From positions 82,105,870-82,169,869 of the forward strand of contig NC_035444.2 of the NCBI RefSeq assembly GCF_002127325.2: a DNA stretch of 64,000 nt, written 5' to 3'. This DNA comes from Helianthus annuus (Eukaryota > Streptophyta > Magnoliopsida > Asterales > Asteraceae). Made by a program: the position numbers and the translations under genes. Below the pieces are notes generated by a model, which saw only the letters and a program-made list of their open reading frames with translations, was not told where the DNA came from and ran no database searches. This document shows, one piece after another, positions 35,771-48,078 of the stretch (the first letter of the stretch is position 1; each line of letters starts with the position of its first letter).

Positions 35771-38066
35771 ACTGAGTACGAAGATCCTTATACATTTTGT
35801 CTGCACCAGGATGAATAGAATAACGAGACTTATGGGCTTCATCCATAAGCAAGGTGAGAAGATTTTCTTGACTTGGGACCCACAAACGATCCATGAAATA
35901 ATATGATCCATTGTCCTTTAGTTCAAGATCAGGCTTAATGTGATAGGGTAATTCCTTACCCATCAAACCTTGTGAAACACAAGTATGTTGAGCCTGAGGA
36001 ATGCGGGTTTGGATATCAGATCGAGCTTGAATATCAGATTGAACACGAACACAATGAAGCTTGACATGTCCTTTACGACTCAAAGCGTCAGCCATGACAT
36101 TCGCCTTACCAGGATTGTAGCGAATTTCACAGTCATAGTCGTTTAGAAGTTCAACCCAACGTCGTTGCCTCATGTTGAGTTCTTTCTGATTAAAGATATG
36201 CTGAAGACTTTTGTGGTCAGTGAAAACCACACATTTTGTGCCATACAAATAGTGTCTCCAGATTTTGAGAGCGAAAACAACTGCACCTAACTCAAGATCA
36301 TGAGTGGTGTAGTTCTTCTCGTGTATCTTCAACTGCCTCGATGCATATGCTATGACTTTGTTCCTTTGCATGAGAACACAACCAAGACCCAAATTTGATG
36401 CATCACAATACATGACAAAATCATCATAGCCCTCAGACAAAGATAGAATAGGCGCATCACAAAGCTTCTGCTTCAAGGTCTGAAACGCTTCTTCTTGTTT
36501 GGTTCCCCATTCAAAGGGTTTGTTCTTCTGAGTTAGAGCAGTTAGAGGAACTGCAATCTTCGAGAAGTTTTCGATGAAGTGGCGATAATATCCCGCGATA
36601 CCAAGAAAAGAACGAACTTCAGTAGGAGTAGTAGGCGTATCCCAATCCTTTATCGCACTGATCTTGGAGGGATCTACATGAATACCTTTTTTGTTGATGA
36701 TATGTCCCAAAAATTGAACTTCCTTAAGCCAAAATTAACACTTGGAGAATTTGGCAAAAAGTTGCTCTTTCTTTAGGAGTTCCAGAGTAAGACGAAGATG
36801 TTGCTCGTGATCAGCTTGCGTCTTAGAGGATATCAAGATGTCGTCAATGAAAACGATGATGAACTTATCTAAATAAGGCTTGTAGACCCTATTCATCAAG
36901 TCTATGAAAACAGCAGGAGCATTAGTCAAACCGAATGGCATAACTGTGAACTCATAATGCCCATAACGAGTGCGGAAAGCAGTCTTGGGAATATCTTCTT
37001 CATGCACACGAAGTTGATGATACCCAGAACGCAGATCAATCTTTGAGAAACAAGTAGCACCCTATAACTGATCAAAGAGATTATCAATAAGAGGTAGGGG
37101 ATATCGATTCTTGATGGTAAGCTTGTTAAGCTCACAGTAATCGATGCACATTCTGAAAGATCCATCCTTCTTCTTGACAAAAAGAACGGGAGCACCCCAA
37201 GGTGAAAAGCTAGGACGAATAAAACCTTTCTCAGAAAGCTCCTGAAGCTGCTTAGACAACTCTTGCATCTCAGACGGTGCAAGACGATATGGAGATCTGG
37301 CAATAGGATTTGCACAAGGTACAAGATCAATACGGAATTCGACTTGGCGTGCTGGGGGTAAACCAGGTAACTCTTAAGGAAACAACTCAGGATAATCCAG
37401 AACAACAGGGATATCTTGAATGGATTTACCTTTGCTTTTATCTGCTACGACATGTGCCAAGAAGGCCACATAATTCTTTCGCATATACTTCCGAGCTTGA
37501 AAACAAGACATGAGCTTGAGGCTACTAGCAGGTTTCTCACCACGAACCTGTAGGATCTCACCCGACGAAAGCGGAACACGAACAATTTTCTCAAAACAAA
37601 CTACTTCTGCGTGATGCTTGGCTAATCAATCCATACCCACTATAACGTCGAAGCTTCCAAGTTGCATTGGCGTGAGGTCGATAGGAAAAAGATGGTTGTT
37701 AAGGTTCAACTGGCAGTTACGAAGAATAGAATCGAGAACAATGGGATCACCACTAGCAACTTCTACTGTCAAAGGCTTTCCTAGTTTCGTTCTAGACACG
37801 CAAAGAAATGGCTCAAAAGATAACGACACAAAACTATTATCGGCACCTGAATCAAAAAGAACAGAAGCAGACTGATTGTTAACAAAGAACGTACCGTTTA
37901 CCACCTCGTTGTCTGCTTGCGCCTCAATAGCATTCATGTTGAAAACTCGACCTCGAGCCTGAACTTGATTCTGATTTGCATTAACCAACCTTGGACACTG
38001 GTTTCGATAATGGGTCAGGTCTCCACAATTATAGCACGAACCAGGAGGAAAATGAGGTCGTGTAGC
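35740..38066 (-). pseudogene. pol: Tekay protease, reverse transcriptase and RNase H (broken)
   Basis: In order on the minus strand: a second zinc knuckle CYNCGDLTHYRNQC (about 37990-38040), protease with FDSGADNSFVS (near 37830-37870), RT with [27 protein letters not shown] and the catalytic FIDD near 36840-36851, and RNase H with [13 protein letters not shown] and FTDHKSLQH. The integrase N-terminal zinc region then leads into the frameshift. In-frame stops occur after VGMD (about 37623-37625, TGG to TGA), after LFDQL (about 37059-37061, CAG to TAG) and after KFSKC (about 36732-36734). The enzymes would otherwise be close to complete. Confidence 0.88.
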
Positions 38067-39129
38067 TTATGCTTGCTGTTGAGCAGGGGGTTGAGCAGCC
38101 TGCTGAGCTGGGTTAAGTGCGGCTAGATTCTGAGCAAAACGACAAAAATCAGCAAGATGACCTGACTTTCCACAGTTAGTACAGAAACGGCACGGAAGTT
38201 GTGGTTGATGGCGACTATTGCATCTATTGCACAAAGGTGCATTTCCCGCATACCGCTTCTTTGCTGGTGGTTGTGCGGGTTGATTGGGAGCTGCCTGGTT
38301 AACTTGGGCAGTGACAGCAAAATTTTGGGAAGCCTTACGCTTCCTTGACCCCTTTGAAGAACCCGAATCCTTGCCCTTCTTATTTTTACCCTTCTTGTTT
38401 TTACCCTTCTTGCCTTCACTCTTATCAGACGACTGTTTCTTACCCTTGTCGCCCTTCCTGTGTAGCTTCCCTTTTCAGACTTGTGACTCAGTCAATGTCG
38501 CAGCTACTTCAATTGCCTGACGAACTGTGGTAGGGTTACTACCAGTAACGATGTCTTGTACAGAGTCAGGTAAGCCATTAATATACCTCTCGATAGCCTT
38601 CTCGAGTGAGGTAACCATGGTAGGGCAAAGCAAACTCAACTCCTCATACCTGTCAGTGTAAGCCCGGTGCTCACCACTATCCTGCTTTAAGTCATCAAAC
38701 TCCCTTTCTAAAGCTCTCAGTTCATGACGAGGACAAAACTCCCTTATCATAAGAGCCCTAAGTTCAGCCCATGTCTGTGCTAACGCAACCTCAGCACCAC
38801 GATCTTTCATAACCCCGTTCCACCATGTAAGAGCCCTCTTCTGAAACACACTGGAAGCAAACTCGACTTTCCGATTTTCAGGACATTGAACGTGACGAAA
38901 CATACTCTCAATGCTCTCGAACCATTGAAGGAGCCCAGTTGCTCCTTCAGAACCACTAAACTTGAGTGGTTTAGCCGAACTGAAACTCTTGAAATTGCAT
39001 GGAGCATTCTGGTTATTGTTGGCTTGGTTCACTTGAGCAATAATGTCTGGGAGTACAGCAGCCATATGCTGCGCCATGATATTTGCCATTTCGGCATTAG
39101 ATAGCGGATTTTCGCGTCGAGGAGGCATT
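38067..39129 (-). pseudogene. gag: Tekay gag (broken)
   Basis: The start is ATG 39127-39129 (MPPRRENPLSNAEMANIM). The Retrotrans_gag capsid domain is clear (KPLKFSGSEGATGLLQWFES, then FASSVFQKRALTWWNGV). A TGA after TLTESQV (38473-38475; CGA to TGA is likely) interrupts the basic Lys/Gly-rich linker. A zinc knuckle CTNCGKSGHLADFC follows, then a TAA (38067-38069). Gag is the RNA-binding structural protein of the particle. Confidence 0.85.
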
Positions 39130-39774
39130 CTAAAAGAGGAAACATGAGAGAAAACGAGTGAGATGATTAGATGAAAAGAATAAGATGATACAAAAATCAA
39201 CAAAAGCAAAGATGGTGGTCATTCGTCCGTATCACAAAGCAAACAAATGACACACAGTGACTAATCAAAGTAAATGGGTCAAAAATAATGTATCGCGAAG
39301 ACATGCTCGCCTATAAGCGAACACTCACCCCAAGAGTTCCCAGGTAAGAGTGACTGGTCCGATTATGTGGATATGTATGAACACTCTAGCCTTAGACAGA
39401 AAACTCAAGGTACAGGCATTCACCCTTCCAGTTTGCACGTGTTCACACTATTTAGAACCCAAAACTTTGACGAGATTTCGAAAACTTGGAAGGCACAAGG
39501 CCAAAAGAATCATTCAAAAACGGATGATTAAATTTTCAAAATCATTCTGAAAAAAAAATCGAAGGGTTCAAAACCTTATAATAAATCATTTAAAAACAGA
39601 TGATTGATTTTCAAAAATCGTTTCGGAAAAATTGGGTTCTTGTTTTGGCAATCACCTAAGGATAGGTGAAGTGCATGTTTTAAGATCTAAACACAAGATA
39701 ACTTGTGTTAGGGTCCTAGAAAGGTTATAGTCTAGGTCAAAGCATTACTAATAACCTAATTCCCTATAACCATT
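39130..39774 (-). other. Tekay leader region
   Basis: Untranslated leader between the PBS and the gag ATG. I see no conserved ORF; short direct repeats such as AAAATCATT...CAAAATCGTTT occur near 39510-39620. Confidence 0.5.
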
Positions 39775-39787
39775 GGCTCTGATACCA
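39775..39787 (-). other. Tekay primer-binding site
   Basis: The minus strand reads TGGTATCAGAGCC, complementary to initiator tRNA-Met, seven bases inside the LTR end. Confidence 0.85.
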
Positions 39788-39794
39788 ACTCTTT

Positions 39795-40413
39795 TGTCAC
39801 GCCCCGACCACGTAAAACAACAAAACGTGACGGAAACGTCGGGGAGTGTTGTAACAGAATTATTGTTTCACAACCATGGTAATTAAAGTTATATTTTATT
39901 TATAAACCAAAGGTGGAACACATTGTCTTAAAACAAGAAACAAAGAGAACATAACATGATTTAACTAGTCTAGCTTCATTTTAAGTCACTAAGGCACATG
40001 TCCGCCCTAGTGTGTCACGAACATCCTATGCAACAACTCCTGAAAACACATGTGAAAATAGGTACGTCAGCATAAAAATGCCTGTGAGATACATAGGTTT
40101 TATGAAAATAGGATTCATGACTTAGGTTTAAGGAAATGTTTAATGAAAAATTTGTCATGAATCTTGTTAAATGTTTTCTTTAATAAAACATATGAAAATG
40201 TGATAAGAAATCAGATTATATAAAAGAAATGTGTATCGTTAATTAAACAACCAAGTAAAATGAGTTGTATAAAACAAACTGTTTTGTAAATGTCTTGTGA
40301 AAAATATGTTATTAATGTAAAATATTATATGTCTAAACTGAAATGATTTAAATAACGCTACGATATGTAATATCATATAAGCACTTATATATAGGAAGTA
40401 TCAGCGGCGTATC
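39795..40413 (-). repeat. Tekay 5' LTR, portion left of Athila-1
   Basis: It matches 30765-31378 closely up to GGCGTATC, where the Tekay LTR similarity ends and TGATATTCGC of Athila-1 begins. GTATC would be the target duplication, testable only with sequence to the right of the window. Confidence 0.82.
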
Positions 40414-42310
40414 TGATATTCGCTAATTTACACATATTTTAGTCCCCCATTTTATCTCCACTTTATGCATTTTCGGCCGTAAAACCGTCATTCGGATACT
40501 TAATCATGTATACTTTTTTTTACAGGCCTAAAACAACATACCAGACAAGATGATAGTGAAAACGAGGACTTTCCGGACGAAACGACAAAGCTGCGGACAT
40601 TCTGTTAGAATTCTGACCTGGGCAAGTGGAACGGTCGTGCGACCTAATGCACAACCGTGCATCTCCGACGAATGCAGCACAGTCCGGCAGTGAACGAGGG
40701 TGCGACTCGGCGTGCAAGCATATTTCGGCAATGCACGGGCGTGCGTCCGATTGCACCCCGTGCGGATCCGATGTTCAGCCAAAGCCCGGCAATGTACTAC
40801 AAGTGCAGCAGTCCGTGTAACATGATCCCGAAAACGCACGATCGTGCCTCAGGAAGAACGATCGTGCGAGACCGAAGACCAGTCAACTCTGCTGATGTCA
40901 TGAACAATAACTCCAATAATTCAAAAAGTGAACGGTCGTGCGATCGGATGCACGATCGTGGGAGATCGAAATTATATAAAAACTTGCAGAAACATTCTGC
41001 TCGTAACTCTGGACATTTTGGGAGCGATTCTGGCGATTTTCAGGCTCCGGAGGCTTCTGCTTTCACCCGGATTCAAGCCACATTGTGCCGATAAGCTTCG
41101 TTATCTTCCAGATTCTTAATCTTATGCTTGTTTATGGTTTGGTTTTCTAATCTTTCCAGAATTTTGTTAATCTTTCAAGCATTTAGATTAATATTTATGT
41201 AGTATTGTAGCCTTTGGGCAAAAACACAACAATCCCTTGCTTGATTATAGCCATTAGTATGTTAATCTTTGTTTGTAATGACATTTGGAAGTATTTTCTA
41301 TGTTAATCTTTGATGATTAGTTTGCAACCTTGTTATTGATATTGATTTCTTGATTATAAGTAATTGTGTTAGATGATTGGTACTTGGTTAGTTGAGATAG
41401 TTGAAAAATGAAGCTTAATTAATCATGTATTAGTAAACTTTAAACTTGGTTAACTAGTTTAGCTTGGTTAAAATGTGGGCACCATGATACTAGAAATGGT
41501 TAGTGGTTTAATAAAATGTAATTATTGTTAATTAAGAAAGCTTGCCGTCACGTAAGGACCTTAACGGGTTAAATGGTGTTGTTATGAATTCTTGCCATGA
41601 TTTGTTAGCTTAGTTAGTAGTTTAGGCCAAAATTGCTATCTTGGTGAATTTATGTGCAAGATTTGTAAAACGAACTCGGTTGTGATTTAATCTAGTTTAT
41701 GCTTGTCTCGGTGGTTGCATTGTGTTTATCGGTGTCGCTTTCCTTGTTTAAGTGAGGTTAGAAAACTCCTAACGGATGACTAACTTATTTTTAAGAGATT
41801 TTCATAGACATTTATCAATTGCACGTCAAAGAACAATTTTAGGTGGTTAAAGTGTGTTTATCGTTTTAGCTTTCCGAACGATTGTCATGTTAGGATTCCC
41901 GAAAGGGATACTAATTGTCTTAAAAATGAAAAATTGACCGAATGTTTCCAGTGACAAAACCGACATAGTTGACATGCTTGGTTTGTGTATAAAGCAAGGC
42001 TATATACTTATTTTCTTATTTGGAGTCTATTATGTTGTTTTACATATTTGTTTATGCTTACTTTAGTTTATTAAAAATCAAACAACTTATGTTTTTACCG
42101 GTAGTTTAGTGACAAAGGTCTAGTATTATTTCTCCGCCCATTTCCTTGAATCGATACTTGGTTCTTACCGATACTTTACTACATATATGACGGGGTGCAC
42201 TTGCCTCTTTCGTGTGTGTTTTGATGTAAAAGTCATAATCACTTTTATAAATTTAAAACCAAATCGTGTGTAATTTCATTGTAAAAATATGTGTAGTCGC
42301 GCACACGTCA
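40414..42310 (+). repeat. Athila-1 5' LTR
   Basis: 1,897 bases, from TGATATTCGC to CACACGTCA, ending seven bases before the PBS. It contains the palindrome cluster and TATA box listed separately. The boundary is inferred from the end of Tekay similarity and the PBS, since the 3' LTR is not in the window. Confidence 0.78.
40631..40981 (+). promoter_or_regulatory. GCACG-nn-CGTGC palindrome cluster and TATA box, Athila-1 LTR
   Basis: At least six copies of a GCAC(G)-spacer-(C)GTGC dyad lie here: 40649-40660, 40733-40744, 40753-40763, 40836-40847 (perfect GCACGATCGTGC), about 40858-40868, and 40950-40960. Single half-sites ACGGTCGTGCGA lie at 40631 and 40931. The last copy is 12 bases before TATATAAA (40973-40980). 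The same motif recurs upstream of the third ORF. Confidence 0.7.
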
Positions 42311-42316
42311 AGTTTT

Positions 42317-42334
42317 TGGCGCCGTTGCCGGGGA
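42317..42334 (+). other. Athila-1 primer-binding site
   Basis: TGGCGCCGTTGCCGGGGA, the PBS typical of Athila and Tat elements (matching tRNA-Asp), just inside the 5' LTR. It is identical to the Athila-2 PBS. Confidence 0.9.
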
Positions 42335-42757
42335 GGTGGCGAGTTTTAGGAACGACCCGAGTCATTGTTTTATCGATGTATATACTTGTTAGTATTTGTG
42401 AATATTTTCTTGATTATTTATTTGTTTATTTATTTGTTAATATTTCTTGTTTTTAATTCATTTTATTCGTTTTCGAGATTATTTTATACACTTGTAAATT
42501 TTTGTTCCATTTATTTGTTCTAATCCGGATTTATCTATTCATGTATTCTTTACGTTTTCGGCTCCTAAAAATCATTTTTGCACTAGCCGATTCGATTATT
42601 TTCATTGCTTTAATTTTTATAAAATTTCGGGCCCATTTTCGGATTTTTATAAATTTTTCAGCCCATTTAGAATAATATTCTGTTTCTTTTCAGAAAAAAA
42701 GACAACATTATTATATTAATAAAATATTCATTGTGTCAAATTTTCGTTTGCAGGTTG
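42335..42757 (+). other. Athila-1 leader
   Basis: T-rich untranslated leader with no ORF. It ends TTTTCGTTTGCAG/GTTG just before the gag ATG, which looks like an intron acceptor, so the genomic RNA or a subgenomic RNA may be spliced here (inference). Confidence 0.5.
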
Positions 42758-44613
42758 ATGTCCTCAACTCCCGCGCCCGCTGTTGCTGAGCCGGCTGACG
42801 AACCAGCGCATAATCTTAGGAGAAGTAAGAGGCTGCGAGAAAGGTCACGTGTCATTGCACAACACATTGCAAACGCGATTGACGAGCCGGTGATACTTTT
42901 TGAAGACGAAAGCTCAGGGAACGAAGAAAGAGGCATCATGGCAGACGACGAGCGACCTTTGAATGAGACGAATCAGCCCGGAAAGGCATGCCTGGAGCCG
43001 AGCATCCTTTAGCCTACTATAGATGCACCTACTTTTGAAATTAGATCAAGTATTATTAACATGGTGCAGAATTCAGTATAGTTTGACGGGCATGAGCATG
43101 AGGATTCCGGGAGGCATATCGCTGCTTTTCTCGCAATTTGTTCGACATTTAGGATTACAGGTGTTTCGGAGGATGCAATTCGGTTTAGGTTGTTTCCTTT
43201 CTCGTTGCGTGACAAAGCTAGAGCTTGGTTTATGTCACTTCCAGCCGGGTCCATCAGGACCTGGAATCAGTTGGCGGAGCAGTTTATGCAGAAATATTTT
43301 CCACCTGAGAAAACAAACATGCTACGGAGCCGGATTGTTTCCTTTCGCCAGGACGAGGGAGAGTCGTTGCACGCGGCCTGGGTGAGATTTAAAGATCTGT
43401 TGATTGATGTTCCACATCATGGCTTCTACAAGAGACAGCTTGTTTTGACATTCTATCAGGGGCCCAGTTACCACACACAGGAGCGATTAGACGTGAACGC
43501 AGGAGGCGATCTAGGAACTAAGACGCCGACTAAAGCGTATGATATCATAGAAAAAGCTGCGTTGAAATCCAGCTCGCGTCGGGAAGGAGATAGAAGCCGG
43601 GCATCATCATCATCATCATCTTGCGCAGGTGCACACGCGGTGGATGACTACACGGCCATTACTGCACAAATCTCGGCTCTTGCAGCAAAATTCGATAAGT
43701 CACAGATGATTGCACAAGCTAGTTCGGGATGTGACCAGTGTGGAGTGTCACATGAGCCTGGTGCATGCTTTCAGGGAGTCGTGTATGAGGGCCACGAAGA
43801 AGTGGATTTTGTGGGTAATCAGGTGAGGCCGCAGAACAATCCCTACAGCAACACCTATAATCCCGGTTGGAGAAATCACCCAAATTTTGGGTGGCGAGCG
43901 AATACAGGTAATCAAAACCCATTGGGGTTCACTCAGCGCGCTCCAGCGCCACAGCAGGGTCAGGGTCAGCAGTTCCAGCCATACAACCAACCTTACCAGC
44001 AGCGTCCATGTTCGTATAAAATTAGGGCACTGGGAGTAGCTCCCAGCAGCAGGCCCCTAAGTTTAGTTCCAAGCTGGAGGATATGATGGCTCAGCTTCTT
44101 TCTAGCTCCGAAAAACGATACCAACATAGTGAAGATCGTTTTCTAGCTAACGAGGGAGAAATGAGGAGTCAGAAAGCCTCGATTCAGAATATCGAGAATC
44201 AGGTTGGTCAGCTGGCGCAGATGATGTCTAAAAGGCCCCCAGGTGGTCTTCCGGGCAATACAGAACCAAACCCGAGCGGGCATGTGAATGCGATTATGAC
44301 CAGGAGTGGAAAGACTACCGGACCCGTCATATCGGACTCATCACCAATCACTGAAGCGGTCCCGACTGACACACCGGACGAGGTGCAAGCCAGGCTGCGC
44401 CCAGCAAGTACAGCACAAGTCCAGGAGCCGGTCAAAGATTACACTCCACCAGTACCTTATCCAGGCAGGCTGAAGAAGCAGAAGAACGAAGAGCAATACG
44501 GTAAGTTCCTTGAGTTTTTTAAGCAACTACATATTAATATACCGTTTGTTGAAGCCTTGGCCCAGATGCCAAAGTATGCGAAATTCCTAAAGGATATCCT
44601 CTCGAATAAATAG
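42758..44613 (+). pseudogene. gag: Athila-1 gag (broken)
   Basis: It starts at ATG 42758 (MSSTPAPAVAEPADEP). The frame then reads PTIDAPTFEIRSSIINMVQ and the capsid-like FRLFPFSLRDKARAWFMSLPAGSI, followed by a region with CDQCGVSHEPGAC, a degenerate knuckle. An NPGWRNHPNFGW block precedes a Gln-rich stretch. TAG stops occur at 43010-43012 and 43079-43081 (CAG to TAG). A frameshift near 44010-44080 moves the C-terminal part, with YGKFLEFFKQLHINIPFVEA, into another frame. A TAG at 44611-44613 separates it from the protease region. Confidence 0.85.
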
Positions 44614-45606
44614 AAGCTCGAGGATATATCGTGTGTGGTGATGAATGAAACTTGTTCCGCCGTTCTGCAAAATCGTCTGCCCACGAAAATGGGAGATCCG
44701 GGTAGTTTTACGCTCCCGTGTTTGATTGGAAACATGTCTGTTAGCCATGCATTGGCTGACTTGGGAGCGATGCCATATAAGGTTTTTACTAAGCTGGATC
44801 TGGGTGAGCCGTCACCCACTAGAATGAGCATTCGGTTGGCAGACCGCTCAATAAAGTATCCGCGTGGATTTGTGGAAAACATGCTTGTAAAAATCAATAA
44901 ATCTGTTTTCCCCGTGGATTTTGTTATTCTTGACATGGACGAAGATTCAAGAGTGCCTTTAATACTTGGACGCTCGTTCCTTAATACAGCGAGGACGATT
45001 GTTGATGTGGCAGCTGGCCAAATCACGCTCCGAGTAAATGACGAGCACGTGACTTTTGATATCAAAAGATCAATGCAGCATCCGCAAAGTCATGATGACA
45101 TGCTTTATTATGTCGACATTGTCGATGCATGTGTGTGCTCTCATTTTCAAGGAACTATTGACGAGATTGATTCGGACACACGTCTAGCGTGTGGGGACCT
45201 GATTGGCATTACGCAGGAGGGCCACGATTTCGAGCAGCCAGTCTATCAGATTGGTGACGATGGTTCCCAGAGTTCGGAGAGATTTCCAGAAATTGGCCAT
45301 GTAGAAGAAGAGAAAGCAAAACCTTCGGTTGAAGATCCGACGCCTTTGGAGTTGAAAGAACTCCCACCACATCTCGAGTACGCATTTCTGGACGAGGAAC
45401 GTCACTTACCGGTCATAATTTCGGCATCATTGGAAAAGGATGAGAAAAATCAGCTTCTCAAGGTTCTAAGACTTCATAAGAGAGCCATTGCGTGGAAAAT
45501 CATGGATATAAAGGGCATCAATCCTTCTTTCTGTACTCACAAGATTCTGATGGAAGACGATTACAAACCATGTGCACAACATCAGAGGCGTTTAAATCCA
45601 AATATG
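44614..45606 (+). pseudogene. pol: Athila-1 protease and RT N-terminus, left of Athila-2
   Basis: The frame reads CSAVLQNRLPTKMGDPGSFTLPC, then the protease. The active site D-L-G-A is present, but a few residues that normally follow (S-V/I-S/N-L) are missing, so DLGA joins MPYKVF directly. It continues with LADRSIKYPRG, VPLILGRSFLNTARTIVDV and the RT lead-in HKRAIAWKIMDIKGINP. It ends at the CAAGA target duplication, and the same codon phase resumes at 58506. Confidence 0.87.
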
Positions 45607-45611
45607 CAAGA

Positions 45612-46808
45612 TGACGTGCTGTCGTAGGTACACGCAAATTTAATCCAATTACAACTAATAGTTAGCGGTAAGTGGGTATCAAACTCAGGGAGTATGTGGA
45701 AAATGTGTGATTTTATAGCTTTGCACTTAAACTAAAATTAAACTAAAATGCAGAAATTAAAATTCAAGAGTTGTTTGTTTTGGTTTTACGAACTACTATT
45801 AACTACTTGAATTGCAAATCAAATATTAAGTTGTAAACAGATTGGGAACAAGCGACCATCCTAAATTTCCAGTTTGCTTTTGACAATTGTGTTTAAATTC
45901 ACTAGAAAGAATCACATAGACATGATTCATGTATAATTGTTTGTTGTGATAAAAGGGAACTAAGTACTCGGATTATGACAATGCGAGGTTGTTACCTGAT
46001 AACCAATTGATTAATATCCAACCCTAATCCCTCCCGTGATATCTCGATTGTCAACGACACCAAGAACGTACGGTTTAGAATATGATTATAACATCAACCA
46101 ACAATTTACAAACAAACATTCACACACCATAATAAACAAACAGACATTGCAAGTCTATTACTCTAGAAATATGAATCCAAACACAAAAGTCATAGACAAA
46201 CCTTCAATTCAAGATGATCACCATAAGTTTAGCCACACATAGCTTGGTGAATCATCATAGCAACAAGTTCAATGTTCATACGGATCGAAAACACAAACGA
46301 ATTGTTTAGAAAATGTTTACAACCAAGCAAGATAGCCAAAATCGCCCCTAGCAAGCTCCAAAACCGTCCAATGATGAGAATATCCCAAAAGACACCATCA
46401 AAACTGATTAAATGAGGCAGTTACATTTTTCTCGCAGCTTCCACCGTAACTTACGGTGCCACCGTAAGTTACAGTGACCATCAGGTTGTTACGGTAGTTG
46501 AGGACTGAGGTACGGTAGGATCTTTTGACATTTCAGGGCCACCGTAAATTACGGTGGCACCGTAAATTACGGTGGCACCGTAAATTACGGTGGACCCCTG
46601 AAATGTGTGCCTTGTTTCTTCTTTCGTTCCCCACATGACCCGTTCTTCTTCAAACCCTCCAAAGCTGCATTTTATCCAGTTTAAGCCACCAAACCGCACC
46701 TGAGACATAAGCAACAGTAGTTATCTTATTCAAGATAATTACACACTTAAATGAGGGATAAACTTGTCTTTTAACATCAAAAAGGGTTGTCCAATGGACC
46801 ACCCGTCA
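45612..46808 (-). repeat. Athila-2 3' LTR
   Basis: 1,197 bases. It contains the palindrome cluster 46441-46592 with three tandem 18-base copies of CACCGTAAATTACGGTG. PPT-like GTGTGGGGATG (minus strand) abuts it at 46809-46818. Confidence 0.87.
46441..46594 (-). promoter_or_regulatory. CACCGTAA-n-TTACGGTG palindrome cluster, Athila-2 LTR
   Basis: Perfect or near-perfect palindromes occur at 46442-46458, at about 46460-46475 (one mismatch), and at 46539-46557, 46558-46574 and 46576-46592 (an 18-base array). The array is framed by CATTTCAGGG and CCCCTGAAATG, making a larger nested inverted repeat. The 5' LTR copy (58158-58291) has one array unit fewer. A TATA box directly next to the cluster is not obvious in this LTR. 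Confidence 0.7.
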
Positions 46809-48078
46809 CATCCCCACACTTAGTCGTTGCTTGTCCCAAGCAACTCATTAAATCAAGTTCTCAACAAGTGATCATTGTAAACCAAGCAAAAACATGCAAT
46901 CCTTTTTACTAACCCCTTTTTAACACCCAACTAATGCACCCCTTGCTATGTCTCTCCTCTCGGTAACAAGCAAGCACTAGCAACATGAGCTAGACACACA
47001 ACGGCTAACGGGTGGTTGCACAACAATAAGCTTGTACCTAAATCGATTCTTCTCCTCGTATGTGTCGAACATGAATGCAAATCAAAGGGACTTCCAAGGT
47101 TGTAACGTGGCTAAGTGTATGGGTAGGAAATGGAATATATATGAAGTAGCTAAACTTAACCCGGTCTTTTTATTACAATAAAGCAAACTAACAACTACCA
47201 AGTTAACTAATATATACAAGACTACTACCATCACTTTTTTTTTCTTTTTTCTTTTTCATCATTTTTGTTCTTTTTTTTTTCAACAAATAGAAACATTCAC
47301 ATAACATATCTAAACAAGACTAAAGCAACTACTAGCACTATAAGACCGGGTTAAATTGGGTAAATTTTTAAGTAAGTAGCTAGGGGTAACAAACGATAAG
47401 CTTTTAGGCACAAAATGGCTACTACATGTCCAAACCCCCCGCCCCTCTCGCAACCATGCTCATATATATAACTTATGAGGTCCAACCCCCCAAATCCCAC
47501 ACTCGCTCACACCAAGACGAGGCTACCTAATTTCCCTTATCCTTTTCACATTCACATTCAACTAAGGACTCAAACCGCATTCAAGCACAAGTTCTAATGC
47601 ACACCCACCCGTTGCCACTCTCATCAAAGATAAGCATTATTTATGTACAAGGTGGCTTCAACTTTCACCAAGAATGAAAAGGGTATCAAGGGTTGCCGGT
47701 GCATCATTTGGGGTTAATCTAGGGTGTTCAAATTTTCACAATGTTTTGCTTCACTCAAAATTTTTCGAAATCTTCAAAAATTACCCCCCATCCCCACACT
47801 TGGGATACATTGACCCCAATGTATGGTTTTAGGAGGCTTTGATCACTAAATCCTTCAACATAATCCAAAAGCTCAACACTCAAACCACAAATTTCTTTTT
47901 GGATTTTTCATTTTATAATTTTTTTTATATTTTTCTTCTCTTTTTTTTAACACCAACACACCACCGACTAGCACCAACCCAAACACAACATAACAACTAA
48001 CACCACCCAACCACCCGACCATAAACAAAACAAACTAACAAATATGCACAAAATATACAAAGGAGGAACACAACCTGA
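46809..48078 (-). other. Athila-2 3' non-coding region with conserved hairpin
   Basis: No ORF is visible. On the minus strand an ATACATTG-GGGT-CAATGTAT hairpin (47805-47824) follows the third ORF; the equivalent hairpin in Athila-1 is at 63979-64000. A T-rich tract at 47230-47285 and the polypurine tract next to the LTR complete the region. Confidence 0.6.

Larger units (their letters stand above)
30765..40413 (-). mobile_element. Tekay-like chromovirus (Ty3/Gypsy), interrupted by Athila-1
   Basis: LTR copies start TGTCAC(A/G)CCCCGACC at 30765 and 39795 on the + strand. On the minus strand the order is 5' LTR (39795-40413, broken), PBS (39775-39787), leader, gag, protease, RT, RNase H, integrase, chromodomain, PPT, 3' LTR. 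This order plus the C-terminal chromodomain identifies a chromovirus, and the LTR/PPT style suggests the Tekay/Del clade. The 5' LTR stops abruptly at 40413, where Athila-1 begins, and should resume beyond the window. Several in-frame stops and a frameshift make it defective. Confidence 0.88.

Noticed and set aside
40520..41119. Overlapping ORFs on both strands of the Athila-1 LTR
   Set aside because: GC-rich palindromes remove stops in several frames at once; the translations are low-complexity and unrelated to any family I know.
46481..46714. ORF of 77 codons (and its sibling at 58197-58415) with a repeated TVIYGA peptide
   Set aside because: The peptide repeat is the translation of the 18-base palindromic array in the LTR; unit number differs between LTRs and there is no sign of coding constraint.
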